Positions 1-6,137 are shown, numbered from the stretch's first letter. The stretch is 7,568 bases of DNA from an uncultured Lachnospiraceae bacterium (GCA_947177105.1 CAMWTF010000112.1:1-7568), one strand, 5' to 3'. The notes: a model not told the origin generated them from the sequence alone. A program made the numbers and translations.

Positions 1-155
1 TCCCTGGCCCGCTCCGCCACCATCATAGTAAAACATTTATCACACTGCATATAACGATGCCACTCTGTCACGGATTTCAGGTGGGGCGGCAGCTTTACAG
101 GGCGCTGCACCAGCGCAAGCAATTCGTCATGAAACCTTCTTTGTTCATTGTTTCC
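1..155 (-). CDS. Unrecognised partial protein, start unclear, cut by the left edge
   Basis: A minus-strand frame is open from just after a TGA at 156-158 to the window edge, and the protein looks plausible: an amphipathic stretch (EQRRFHDELLALVQ), a proline-rich linker (RPVKLPP) and a CDKC pair that could bind metal. I do not recognise a family. The start is a problem. The best initiation signal, GAGG followed after five bases by ATG at 148, is in a different frame that stops after 17 codons. In the long frame the only candidates are a TTG at 122, GTG codons further in and an ATG at 50, none with a good ribosome binding site. Either the gene starts at a weak codon, or a small indel near 135-147 separates the ATG from the body and this is a pseudogene or a sequencing error. 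Only about 50 residues are visible. Confidence 0.35.
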
Positions 156-210
156 TCACTATGCATTTCTGCATCCTTGGGCATCTGATACTGCCAATGC
201 CCTGCCTTTT

Positions 211-231
211 TGAAAGCTTTCACTATATAGT
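211..231. promoter_or_regulatory. Two abutting perfect palindromes, possible operator
   Basis: TGAAAGCTTTCA (211-222) and ACTATATAGT (222-231) are both perfect palindromes and share one base. They lie in the 134-base gap between the CoA-transferase stop and the left-edge gene. The second contains TATAGT on the minus strand, which resembles a -10 box, but no acceptable -35 sits 16-18 bases upstream of it. They may be a protein binding site controlling the left-edge gene, which is inference. The rest of the gap is AT-rich near the CoA-transferase stop and shows no terminator for the minus strand. Confidence 0.25.
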
Positions 232-289
232 CACGCGAATGGACGCCCGGTTCGCTGGTTTATTCATTTTTTCTTATTTTTTTGCTCCG

Positions 290-1633
290 CTACCCTCTCT
301 TATTGGATCGACGCCAGATCTTTCTCTTCTGGGCCTCCCGAACCAGCATGTCCCGAAAGTCCGGATGAGCGATGGAGATCAATGCCTCTGCCCGCTCCCA
401 GGTGGAGCGTCCCTCCAGATTGATAACACCATACTCCGTGGCCAGGAAATACACCTGGCTGCGGGGAGAGGTAATAATGTCCCCGTCAAACTGGGGCTTG
501 ATCCGAGAGTGCTTCCCCCCGTGGCGATCCGTATGTACGGAACTCATGCAGATAAAGGCTTTACCGCCCCGGGAGGCGGAGGCACCGATCAAAAAGTCCA
601 GCTGTCCGCCTGTACCGCTGATCTGCCTGGCCCCGGCGCTCTCCGCCGCCACCTGGCCGTACAGGTCCACCGCCACACAACTGTTGATGGACACCATGTT
701 GTCAATCTGGGCAATTACGCTGGGACGGTTCACATACTCCAGCGGATAGGCGGCTATGCCGTGATTGTCATCCAGCCATTCATACAATTCCAGAGAGCCC
801 AGGGCACAGCCAAAGACACCCTTGCCCCTGTCAATATTTTTTTTCCGGTTGGTTAGCTTGCCCGCCCGGTACATGCTGAGGTATGCGTCGGAGCACAACT
901 CCGTATGCATCCCCAAGTCGTTCAAGTCCGACTGTGCTATCAATTCCCCCAGGGCGTTGGGCATACTGCCGATGCCCAGCTGCAAGGTAGCCCCATCCAC
1001 AATAAAGGGAATGATATGTTCCGCAATCCGCCGGTCCACCTCCCTGGGCACAAATGGCCTGCTGCTCTCAAAGGGAGCATGAGGTCCCTCCACGATATAG
1101 TCCACCTCCGAGATATGGATACACTCGTCATAGCCGCCGTGGATTTTGGGCATATGCTCGTTGACCTCCACGATCACGATATCCGCCATTCGAGCGATGG
1201 GGGCAGCCACCCCGGTGTTCACCGAAAAATTGAAGTACCCGTGCTTGTCCATGGGGGATGCGCTGACCATGACCACATTCACATCCAGAAAAAATTCATA
1301 GTAGGCCGCGTTGTTGTGGAACACCATGGGGATATAGTAGCACAGCCCCCGATCGCAGAGTCCCCGTTCATAGGAGGAGCAGTGCCAGCTGTGATAGGTA
1401 AAATGTTCCTGGCTCTCGTCGCACTCCGCCACATGGATAGGACCGTCAATCAAATTACCCCGGATTTTTACGTCCCAGAGTTCATCCCTGCGCCGGGCCA
1501 GAGCCTGATCCAGCAGCACCGGCTTGCCCAGGCAGCTGGTGTAGTCCACCCAGTCCCCGCTTTTCACCGCCGCTGCCGCCTCCTGGGGGGTGCGCAGCTT
1601 TTGCCGATATTGTATTGTGAAGTCCTGTAACAT
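290..1633 (-). CDS. Acyl-CoA:acetate CoA-transferase (butyryl-CoA / 4-hydroxybutyrate CoA-transferase family)
   Basis: A class I CoA-transferase of 447 residues, close to the roughly 440-450 usual for this family. It moves CoA between a short acyl-CoA and acetate in the cytoplasm, in anaerobes often the last step of butyrate or propionate formation with release of acetyl-CoA. Visible landmarks are GIGSMPNA (220-227), MHTE with the presumed catalytic glutamate at about 245, GQVAAESAG (327-335), SGTGGQLDF (339-347), TEYGVINLEG (399-408) and a terminal IWRRSN typical of the family. I chose ATG 1633 because AAGGGGG lies six bases upstream and the product then starts where relatives do. The frame stays open to an ATG at 1723 that has its own AAAGAGG site, and an in-frame TTG at 1654 follows GAGGAGG, so longer forms are possible. 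The exact acyl substrate (butyryl, propionyl or 4-hydroxybutyryl) cannot be read from sequence alone. It lies 204 bases after truA. Confidence 0.9.
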   Translation of the reverse strand: MLQDFTIQYRQKLRTPQEAAAAVKSGDWVDYTSCLGKPVLLDQALARRRDELWDVKIRGNLIDGPIHVAECDESQEHFTYHSWHCSSYERGLCDRGLCYYIPMVFHNNAAYYEFFLDVNVVMVSASPMDKHGYFNFSVNTGVAAPIARMADIVIVEVNEHMPKIHGGYDECIHISEVDYIVEGPHAPFESSRPFVPREVDRRIAEHIIPFIVDGATLQLGIGSMPNALGELIAQSDLNDLGMHTELCSDAYLSMYRAGKLTNRKKNIDRGKGVFGCALGSLELYEWLDDNHGIAAYPLEYVNRPSVIAQIDNMVSINSCVAVDLYGQVAAESAGARQISGTGGQLDFLIGASASRGGKAFICMSSVHTDRHGGKHSRIKPQFDGDIITSPRSQVYFLATEYGVINLEGRSTWERAEALISIAHPDFRDMLVREAQKRKIWRRSNKRG

Positions 1634-1650
1634 ACCATGCCCCCTTAAAG

Positions 1651-1680
1651 CCAAACTTCCTCCTCGTGGATATTGCTGGC
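1651..1680 (-). repeat. Imperfect direct repeat, copy B, in the CoA-transferase leader
   Basis: This 30-base block matches 1724-1754 at about 25 positions with one single-base gap. Both share CCAAACTT at one end and CGCTGGC/TGCTGGC at the other (plus strand). On the coding strand this copy carries GAGGAGG (1659-1665), a near-ideal Shine-Dalgarno sequence, four bases before an in-frame TTG and 25 bases before the preferred ATG. Confidence 0.75.
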
Positions 1681-1696
1681 TACGCCTGCAATATCC
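1668..1696 (-). other. Leader hairpin upstream of the CoA-transferase
   Basis: GGATATTGC (1668-1676) and GCAATATCC (1688-1696) form a perfect nine-base-pair stem with an 11-base loop. In the transcript its 3' arm lies inside direct-repeat copy B, just before the GAGGAGG site. It lacks a U-tract, so it is not an obvious terminator. Folding here could affect access to the ribosome binding sites, which is inference. Confidence 0.45.
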
Positions 1697-1707
1697 CTTA
1701 ATACGTA

Positions 1708-1728
1708 TTTGGATGTAAAACATCCAAA
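1708..1728 (-). other. Short hairpin beside the upstream ATG
   Basis: TTTGGATG (1708-1715) and CATCCAAA (1721-1728) form a perfect eight-base-pair stem around a five-base loop. In the transcript the 5' arm contains the alternative in-frame ATG at 1723 and overlaps the edge of direct-repeat copy A, so folding would bury that start codon. No U-tract follows. Next to it, AATACGTATT (1700-1709) is a perfect palindrome. Confidence 0.4.
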
Positions 1729-1754
1729 CTTACCTCTTTGTGAATATCGCTGGC
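1724..1754 (-). repeat. Imperfect direct repeat, copy A, in the CoA-transferase leader
   Basis: Partner of 1651-1680, with starts 73 bases apart. On the coding strand it carries AAAGAGG (1733-1739) nine bases before an ATG at 1723 that is in frame with the CoA-transferase. Similarity stops sharply at both ends of the block, so this is a short duplicated module rather than a long tandem duplication. Confidence 0.75.
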
Positions 1755-1797
1755 AGTACCCATCCCTGCTTTTCCTATGTAAATCTCCGGAAATTCC

Positions 1798-1815
1798 CTT
1801 GGCAACAAGGCCAAG
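1798..1815 (-). terminator. Weak hairpin after truA, doubtful terminator
   Basis: CTTGGC (1798-1803) and GCCAAG (1810-1815) pair as a six-base stem with a six-base loop, 22 bases past the truA stop. The sequence following it on the minus strand is GGGAATTTCC, not a run of T, so termination here would be weak if it occurs at all. Confidence 0.2.
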
Positions 1816-1837
1816 CGCTCCGTCTCATTCACATTCC

Positions 1838-2578
1838 TCAGTCATAGTCTACCTGCATCAGACACAGCCCTTGAGCCGGGGCCGTGGGGCCAGCTTTCTG
1901 GCGCTCCCGGGATTGCAATGCCTCCTGCACCTGCTCCTGTCCCATATGTCCCCATCCCACCTCCAGCAGGGTCCCCACCATGATCCGCACCATATTCTGC
2001 AGAAAGCCTGTGCCGTGAAAGGTAAAGCGGATATAGTCCCCCTCCCGCTCTATACGGATCTGGTCCACCGTCCGCACCGTGGATTTTTTCATCCGGGGAT
2101 TCATACAGAAATTGCGGAAATCGTGCTCTCCCGTGAGCAGCCGGGCCGCCTCCCGCATGACCCCTATATCCGGGGACTCCTCCAGCACATACACATATTT
2201 GCGGTCAAAAACTGGCTTAACCGGACCGTCAAAGCAGGTATAGCAATATGTCTTGCCAATGGCGTTGTATCTGGCGTGGAACCGGGGCCCTGCCGCCTTC
2301 ACTTCTCTGACCGCAATATCCTCCGGCAGATAGCGGTTCATATAGTCTCTGATTTCTTCCGGGACAAGGCCCGCGTCCATTACTACATTGGCCACCATAT
2401 TCCGGGCATGAACACCGGCATCCGTGCGCCCGGCGCCGATGACCTCCACCGGCTGGCCGCACAGCCGCTCCAGCACCGCCTCCAGCTTGCCCTGAACCGT
2501 GTCGTGGTCCGGCTGCCGCTGCCAGCCATAGTACCTGCTGCCGTCATACATAATAATGAGTCTGTAATTCTGCTTCAT
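1838..2578 (-). CDS. truA: tRNA pseudouridine(38-40) synthase TruA
   Basis: Converts uridines at positions 38-40 of the tRNA anticodon arm to pseudouridine. It is a cytoplasmic housekeeping enzyme of 246 residues, the normal length. The signature GRTDAGVHA spans 50-58 with the catalytic aspartate at D53. KTYCY (109-113) holds the conserved active-site tyrosine at 111, and GTGFLQNMVRIMVGTL (189-204) is the typical C-terminal core. The N-terminal YDGSRYYGWQRQP (11-23) and TVQGKLE (27-33) are also standard. ATG 2578 was chosen because AGAGG lies five bases upstream and the product then begins MKQNYRLIIMYDG, as in relatives. The open frame extends 15 codons further upstream without support. It lies 74 bases after the membrane-protein gene with no terminator visible, so co-transcription is possible, though no functional link is evident. 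Nothing is missing from the active site. Confidence 0.97.
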   Translation of the reverse strand: MKQNYRLIIMYDGSRYYGWQRQPDHDTVQGKLEAVLERLCGQPVEVIGAGRTDAGVHARNMVANVVMDAGLVPEEIRDYMNRYLPEDIAVREVKAAGPRFHARYNAIGKTYCYTCFDGPVKPVFDRKYVYVLEESPDIGVMREAARLLTGEHDFRNFCMNPRMKKSTVRTVDQIRIEREGDYIRFTFHGTGFLQNMVRIMVGTLLEVGWGHMGQEQVQEALQSRERQKAGPTAPAQGLCLMQVDYD

Positions 2579-2652
2579 GTTTTCCTCTTTCCTGCATTTT
2601 AAGGACATCAGGCACAAAATCAATTCCCCCTGTCCATGGAGTCATATGCGAT

Positions 2653-3654
2653 TTATCCCCTATCCCTTATAAACCGCTTCTTGACTTCAAGCAACTCCTC
2701 CAACTGCTTGAGAATGTAAAACAACACCGCCCGGGCCTCGAACTCCTCCCGGCTCCGGGGCAGATCTTGGGTCTGCATATCCGCCAACAGTGCCTGCAGC
2801 TGCGAAAGCAGTCCCTCCACGTTGTTATAACGATGATATTCCTGCTGAATCCGTTTAAGCAATTCCGCCACCTGTCCCGCCTGCCTGGGCAGATAGGTAA
2901 TCCCCCGGATATTGTCATAGACCGCCTGCAAAATCACCGCCTGCTGCTGCCGCATCCGCACATAATCCAGCTCATAGGTGTCTCTGGAAAAAGGCGCGTT
3001 TCCATAGTTGGCCACGGCGCAGGTTTCCGCCTGTCCAAGCGCCTCCCACAGCAGGTCAAAGTAGTTTTCTCCACAGCCTATAGGACAGCTGACCGCATTA
3101 CTGCCTGCCGCGGCGGATTTATCCTCCTGCGCCAGCCACCGGGCCATATCCCCCAGAATCCCCTTGATCTGCTGGTCCACCCTATCAGAGGCCAGTGTAA
3201 ACTGCTCCCTGCGGCTCCGCAGATGCAGGTTTACCAAGATGCCAAACCCTGTTCCAACACAGAACAACAGCGCCTCGTTTCCCAACAGTGAGAAAAAAGC
3301 GCCCTGACTCAAAAAATGGCTGACCAGCACCGAGTCCATGGCAATGGCTTCCTGCCATCTCATCACCAGGCAAAGCAGGACAAACAAAAACAGGTATACT
3401 CCGAAAGCCCACACACTGTATCCCAGCAGCCCGTAGCACAGCCCTGCCAGCGCCAGCGCGCAGAGAAAGGCCAGCGCCCTCTTGCCCGCCGTCTTAAGCG
3501 TCTCCAGCTTGGTGCCCTGGATGCTGAGTATAGTGATAATCCCCGCCGTGGTGGGATATTGCAGCCCTAACTCACTGGCCAGGGCAATGGCCAGCACAGC
3601 CGCCAGAGCGATCTTCAGACTCCTGGCCAGTTTGGATAGCAGGCTATTTTTCAT
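2653..3654 (-). CDS. Aromatic acid exporter family / FUSC-like membrane protein
   Basis: A 333-residue integral membrane protein. The first 145 residues hold about six hydrophobic segments (roughly 13-31, 35-47, 59-77, 80-98, 104-121, 125-143), including a conserved-looking YPTTAGIITILSIQ stretch (33-46). A charged, helical and probably cytoplasmic C-terminal half (146-333) follows, ending in a region rich in Leu, Glu and Lys. This layout matches the Gram-positive aromatic acid exporter family (ArAE_1 with an ArAE_1_C tail, related to FUSC/YqjA-type proteins). Substrates of most members are unknown, and export of aromatic acids is assumed by family only. ATG 3654 has AAAGGAG (3661-3667) six bases upstream. 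The gene starts inside the last codons of the upstream regulator, overlapping it by 11 bases, so translation is probably coupled and the regulator is likely to act on this transporter. Confidence 0.85.
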   Translation of the reverse strand: MKNSLLSKLARSLKIALAAVLAIALASELGLQYPTTAGIITILSIQGTKLETLKTAGKRALAFLCALALAGLCYGLLGYSVWAFGVYLFLFVLLCLVMRWQEAIAMDSVLVSHFLSQGAFFSLLGNEALLFCVGTGFGILVNLHLRSRREQFTLASDRVDQQIKGILGDMARWLAQEDKSAAAGSNAVSCPIGCGENYFDLLWEALGQAETCAVANYGNAPFSRDTYELDYVRMRQQQAVILQAVYDNIRGITYLPRQAGQVAELLKRIQQEYHRYNNVEGLLSQLQALLADMQTQDLPRSREEFEARAVLFYILKQLEELLEVKKRFIRDRG

Positions 3655-4582
3655 CCATAACTCCTTTACAACAACGTTTTTTGATTTCCACCACTTTCCT
3701 TTGGGCCTCCAGAATCTCCTCCTCCGTTCCTTTCCAGTTGTCGATATCCTCGCTGATAAAAGCCAGTACCCGATCCGCCAGATTGGCCAGGAACCTGACT
3801 GCCACCGCTCCCGAAGCGCCGCGCAAAGCCGCTGTGAGCACATCACTTTCCAGATTCCGCAAAATGGTCTGGATCTCAAAGTCTCCCAACTCCACAAAAG
3901 TTTCCAGAAGGTCCGTGGCCGCGGAATACTGCCTCTTGTCCCGATACCGCTTTAGAATCTCGTCCCTTCTGTCCTGCAGAGACTTATCTCCTACTATTTT
4001 CTCCCAATAATCCATGCCTATGTAAGAGGCGATGGTCTCCTTGATTAGTTCCGTTGATTCTCCAGAGACAATGGCCTCCAAAGCGGCCACCACCATAGGT
4101 CCCTCATTCTGCTCTCCCGGCAGAGTCCCCGCGTAGTTGTGCAGCAGAAAAACAATCCTGCCCGCATCCATCTGCTTCATGAACGCCTGCAGAATATACC
4201 GAATCGCAAAAGGCAGAAACTCGCTGTCTCCCTGAAAACCTGCAATCTCCCCTTCCAAGGCCAGAAGCCCCTGCTGCCTGCTGACCTGGCTGCACCGCAG
4301 CAGATCGCCCGCTATATCCACCAGCCGGAGTTTTTTCTCATCATAGATGCCTACCCGTTCCAGCTGTTCCTGCCTGCGTCCCACCAGTTCGTCTATGGTA
4401 CAGCTAAAATAATCCGCCAGCATCCAGAGCATCTCCACGCTGGGGACAGCCAGATTCCTCTCCCACTTCGACACCGCCGCCGGACTCACGCACAAAACCT
4501 CCGCCAGCTGCTCCTGTGTCATTCCCTTTGCCTCGCGAAGCGAGCAAATCCTCTTTCCCATAGAAATTCTGCTGTATTCCAT
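3644..4582 (-). CDS. XRE-type regulator with MotA-like and FliG C-terminal-like regions
   Basis: A 312-residue protein. Residues 8-66 are a classic XRE/Cro helix-turn-helix, with MTQEQLAEVLCVS and the recognition helix SPAAVSKWE (33-41). The remainder is unusual. SRQQGLLALEGEIAG (101-115) and ALEAIVSGESTELIKETI (167-184) resemble the cytoplasmic part of the flagellar stator MotA (GLLALE and VVDGTDPELI motifs). Residues about 234-303 (IQTILRNLES, AALRGAS, RFLANLADRV, SEDI, EAQRKVVEI) follow the pattern of the FliG C-terminal domain. No membrane segment is present, so it is a soluble DNA-binding protein, not a motor part. The MotA and FliG assignments rest on recalled motifs, not on a search. 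ATG 4582 has AGGAG five bases upstream. An in-frame ATG at 4561 lacks a site. It overlaps the exporter gene and probably regulates it and itself through the dyads in its promoter. Confidence 0.88.
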   Translation of the reverse strand: MEYSRISMGKRICSLREAKGMTQEQLAEVLCVSPAAVSKWERNLAVPSVEMLWMLADYFSCTIDELVGRRQEQLERVGIYDEKKLRLVDIAGDLLRCSQVSRQQGLLALEGEIAGFQGDSEFLPFAIRYILQAFMKQMDAGRIVFLLHNYAGTLPGEQNEGPMVVAALEAIVSGESTELIKETIASYIGMDYWEKIVGDKSLQDRRDEILKRYRDKRQYSAATDLLETFVELGDFEIQTILRNLESDVLTAALRGASGAVAVRFLANLADRVLAFISEDIDNWKGTEEEILEAQRKVVEIKKRCCKGVMDEK

Positions 4583-4596
4583 CTCGACTCCTCTCC

Positions 4597-4612
4597 GCCC
4601 GCCGCGGCGGGC
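4597..4612. promoter_or_regulatory. Perfect 16-base GC palindrome before the regulator's ribosome binding site
   Basis: GCCCGCCGCGGCGGGC is its own reverse complement. It lies within the predicted 5' untranslated region, 14 bases upstream of ATG 4582 and four bases before the AGGAG site. As RNA it can fold into a six-base-pair GC stem with a CGCG loop. It could be an operator or a structure limiting translation. Both are inference. Confidence 0.45.
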
Positions 4613-4642
4613 ATACCATAATATAGTTTCCTTCTGACCATA

Positions 4643-4671
4643 AGCATACAGGATAATATCCTTCAGGTCAA
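4643..4671 (-). promoter_or_regulatory. Sigma-A-type promoter of the regulator-exporter operon
   Basis: On the minus strand TTGACC (4666-4671) is followed by a 17-base spacer and TATGCT (4643-4648). These match the consensus -35 and -10 boxes at five and four of six positions. Transcription would start near 4636, leaving a leader of about 54 bases before ATG 4582. It sits in the 130-base gap after the TIR gene, so the regulator can be transcribed independently. Confidence 0.6.
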
Positions 4672-4677
4672 AGGATA
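4650..4677. promoter_or_regulatory. Nested dyads overlapping the promoter, candidate operator
   Basis: AGGATAATATCCT (4650-4662) is a near-perfect palindrome with six-base arms and lies in the spacer between -35 and -10. Its right arm also pairs with a second partner: TATCCTT (4657-4663) and AAGGATA (4671-4677) are inverted seven-base arms flanking the -35 box. The same half-site (AGGATA) thus occurs three times across the promoter, as expected for a repressor site. The adjacent XRE protein is the natural candidate, giving autoregulation. This is inference. Confidence 0.45.
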
Positions 4678-4712
4678 AGGAGTCGTGTTTATCAACTATA
4701 GGGTTTGCTCTG

Positions 4713-6086
4713 CTATTCCCCCTTCTCTGTCCCGCGGAATGTGACCAGGCGCAAATCCACAACCAGCGCCGGGCGTACGCCGAACCCTTCCAGGCCCACG
4801 TTTTCCTGCCTGGTTGCATTTTCCACATAGCCGTTATTCACAAGATAGCAGAGACTTGCCGTTTCCGGCACCGGTTCGCGGAGCCACCAGCTATGATACT
4901 CGACTCCGTAGGTATCGCAGTCCAAGCTATACCAGTAGCTCTGATCCTGCAAGACCGCCTCCTCTGTAGGGGATGCGTACTTGCTCATGCCCGCCTCGTC
5001 AAACCATGCAAGCTCGTCCAAAGATAGCAGCCACACCCTGTCATGGGTAGTCACGCTGCCTGACTCTGAAAGCGCATTTCCCTTCGTCACAAGCTCCGTC
5101 TCCACAATTGCGTCGCATTCCTCCTGCGTAAAACCCCAGAGAAATCCCGGTTCATTCTGATAGCCGTTTTTCTTTTCCGCCATAGCCGTCCCCACCGGCG
5201 GCTGATCGGAATAGGCAACGACCTCGGTATCGGCGTTCAGCCATGCCCTCAGATTGGAGACACTCCAATCACTGTTGCCGCGCACCTGTGCCTGAAGCGC
5301 CATATCGTCATCCGTCTTGAACTCCCTGGTCCAATAATCCTTGTCCCCGTCATAATTATAGCGTCCGCTCTCCGCCGCGTCATACGCCTTCATAGTCAAA
5401 ATATGGGAAGAAACCAGAACCGCCTGCGATTCGTCCTCGGAAATCCGCAGCACACGCCACTCAATGTCCTCATTCAGATAGTTTCCAAACAGCACCGTCT
5501 CTCCTACCTGAACGGAAACCGGCTCTGGCTTATTCTCCGCCGCCCCGGGCTTTTGTATGGCAAAATAAGCGGCCGCCCCCATCACAAGTGCAGCGGCCGC
5601 CGCAAGAAATCCCGCTTTCCGTCCGGCAATGCCCCTGCGTTTCCCAACGACGCCAGCCTCCCCGTCCTTTGCGCCTTCTTCATCCTGTTTCGCATTCTCC
5701 TTCTTTGCCAAATCCTGCGCAAACGCCACAATATCGGCATAGTCCTCCCGGGGCTTTGCGCTGACCCACTGATGTGTCATCAGAAAATATTCCATGGATT
5801 TGGATAGAGCCACTTCCTCTATCTTATACACCAAAATCGGTGTACCGCTGCTGACCGCATGTTCCACCTCCCGCAATACATGGGGCGAACTGTTTGCGTT
5901 CTGGGACATCAGCAGGACCATTGCCGCCGACTTGTCTATGCCGTTGATAATCTCTTCCGCATATTCTTTTCCCGGCCGTATGTCCCTGGGCGCGATAAAG
6001 CATTTGGCGCCGTTTTTCTCGAGCCGCTCACAAATCTGCCCGGCAATGGCGGCATCCTTGGAGGAGTGTGATAAAAAAATCTGCAT
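4713..6086 (-). CDS. Membrane-anchored TIR-domain protein with extracytoplasmic DUF6273-like domain
   Basis: A 457-residue protein in three parts. Residues 1-127 form a TIR domain of the bacterial TIR_2 type: IFLSHSSKD (3-11), IAPRDIRPGKEY (31-42), SSPHVLREVEHA (66-77) and the closing MEYFLMTHQWV (98-108). By alignment with known TIR NADases, E73 would be the catalytic glutamate. A charged linker ending KRRGIAGRK (149-157) precedes one membrane helix (about 158-177). The basic residues predict the TIR part inside and the rest outside. Residues 190-446 resemble DUF6273: VLFGNYL, EWRVL, SNLRAWLN, TTHDRVWLLSLDE, SWWLREP and a closing GFGVRPALVVDL. ATG 6086 has AGGAG eight bases upstream. The layout suggests an outside sensor or binding domain coupled to an inside TIR enzyme or scaffold, but neither NAD cleavage nor an immune role is shown. 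It lies downstream of a lipoprotein gene on the same strand. Confidence 0.88.
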   Translation of the reverse strand: MQIFLSHSSKDAAIAGQICERLEKNGAKCFIAPRDIRPGKEYAEEIINGIDKSAAMVLLMSQNANSSPHVLREVEHAVSSGTPILVYKIEEVALSKSMEYFLMTHQWVSAKPREDYADIVAFAQDLAKKENAKQDEEGAKDGEAGVVGKRRGIAGRKAGFLAAAAALVMGAAAYFAIQKPGAAENKPEPVSVQVGETVLFGNYLNEDIEWRVLRISEDESQAVLVSSHILTMKAYDAAESGRYNYDGDKDYWTREFKTDDDMALQAQVRGNSDWSVSNLRAWLNADTEVVAYSDQPPVGTAMAEKKNGYQNEPGFLWGFTQEECDAIVETELVTKGNALSESGSVTTHDRVWLLSLDELAWFDEAGMSKYASPTEEAVLQDQSYWYSLDCDTYGVEYHSWWLREPVPETASLCYLVNNGYVENATRQENVGLEGFGVRPALVVDLRLVTFRGTEKGE

Positions 6087-6108
6087 GGTATATTCTCCTG
6101 GGTTTAAT

Positions 6109-6137
6109 AATGTGCAGAGTCATTTTCTGAATGTGCA
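6109..6137. repeat. Eight-base direct repeat 21 bases apart, upstream of the TIR gene
   Basis: AATGTGCA occurs at 6109-6116 and again at 6130-6137 (TGCACATT on the coding strand). The 21-base offset is two DNA turns, so both copies face the same side of the helix, as for paired activator or repressor sites. They end 23 bases before ATG 6086. No convincing promoter can be assigned in this 94-base gap; TTGATT with TAATTG further upstream at 16 bases spacing is weak. The gap also holds GCTATAGC, a perfect eight-base palindrome. Confidence 0.3.

Noticed and set aside
179..211. Inverted repeat GGGCAT / ATGCCC followed by TTTTT on the plus strand
   Set aside because: The T run follows on the plus strand only, where there is no gene to terminate; the stem is just six pairs with a 12-base loop.
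161..2602. Long plus-strand open frames (161-856, 905-1630, 1673-2602)
   Set aside because: They lie antisense to the CoA-transferase and truA, give no recognisable protein, have no good ribosome sites, and are explained by GC-rich codon use of the real minus-strand genes.
2579..2652. Possible terminator between the exporter and truA (GGACA / TGTCC arms)
   Set aside because: The stem is five pairs with a long loop and no U-tract; it is not convincing and leaves co-transcription open.
3655..3897. N-terminal extension of the exporter gene to 3897
   Set aside because: It would overlap the regulator by 250 bases and encode Trp- and Arg-rich sequence unlike the family; ATG 3654 has a strong ribosome site.
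4583..4828. N-terminal extension of the regulator gene to 4828
   Set aside because: It would run through the promoter, the GC palindrome and the end of the TIR gene; the helix-turn-helix begins properly at ATG 4582.
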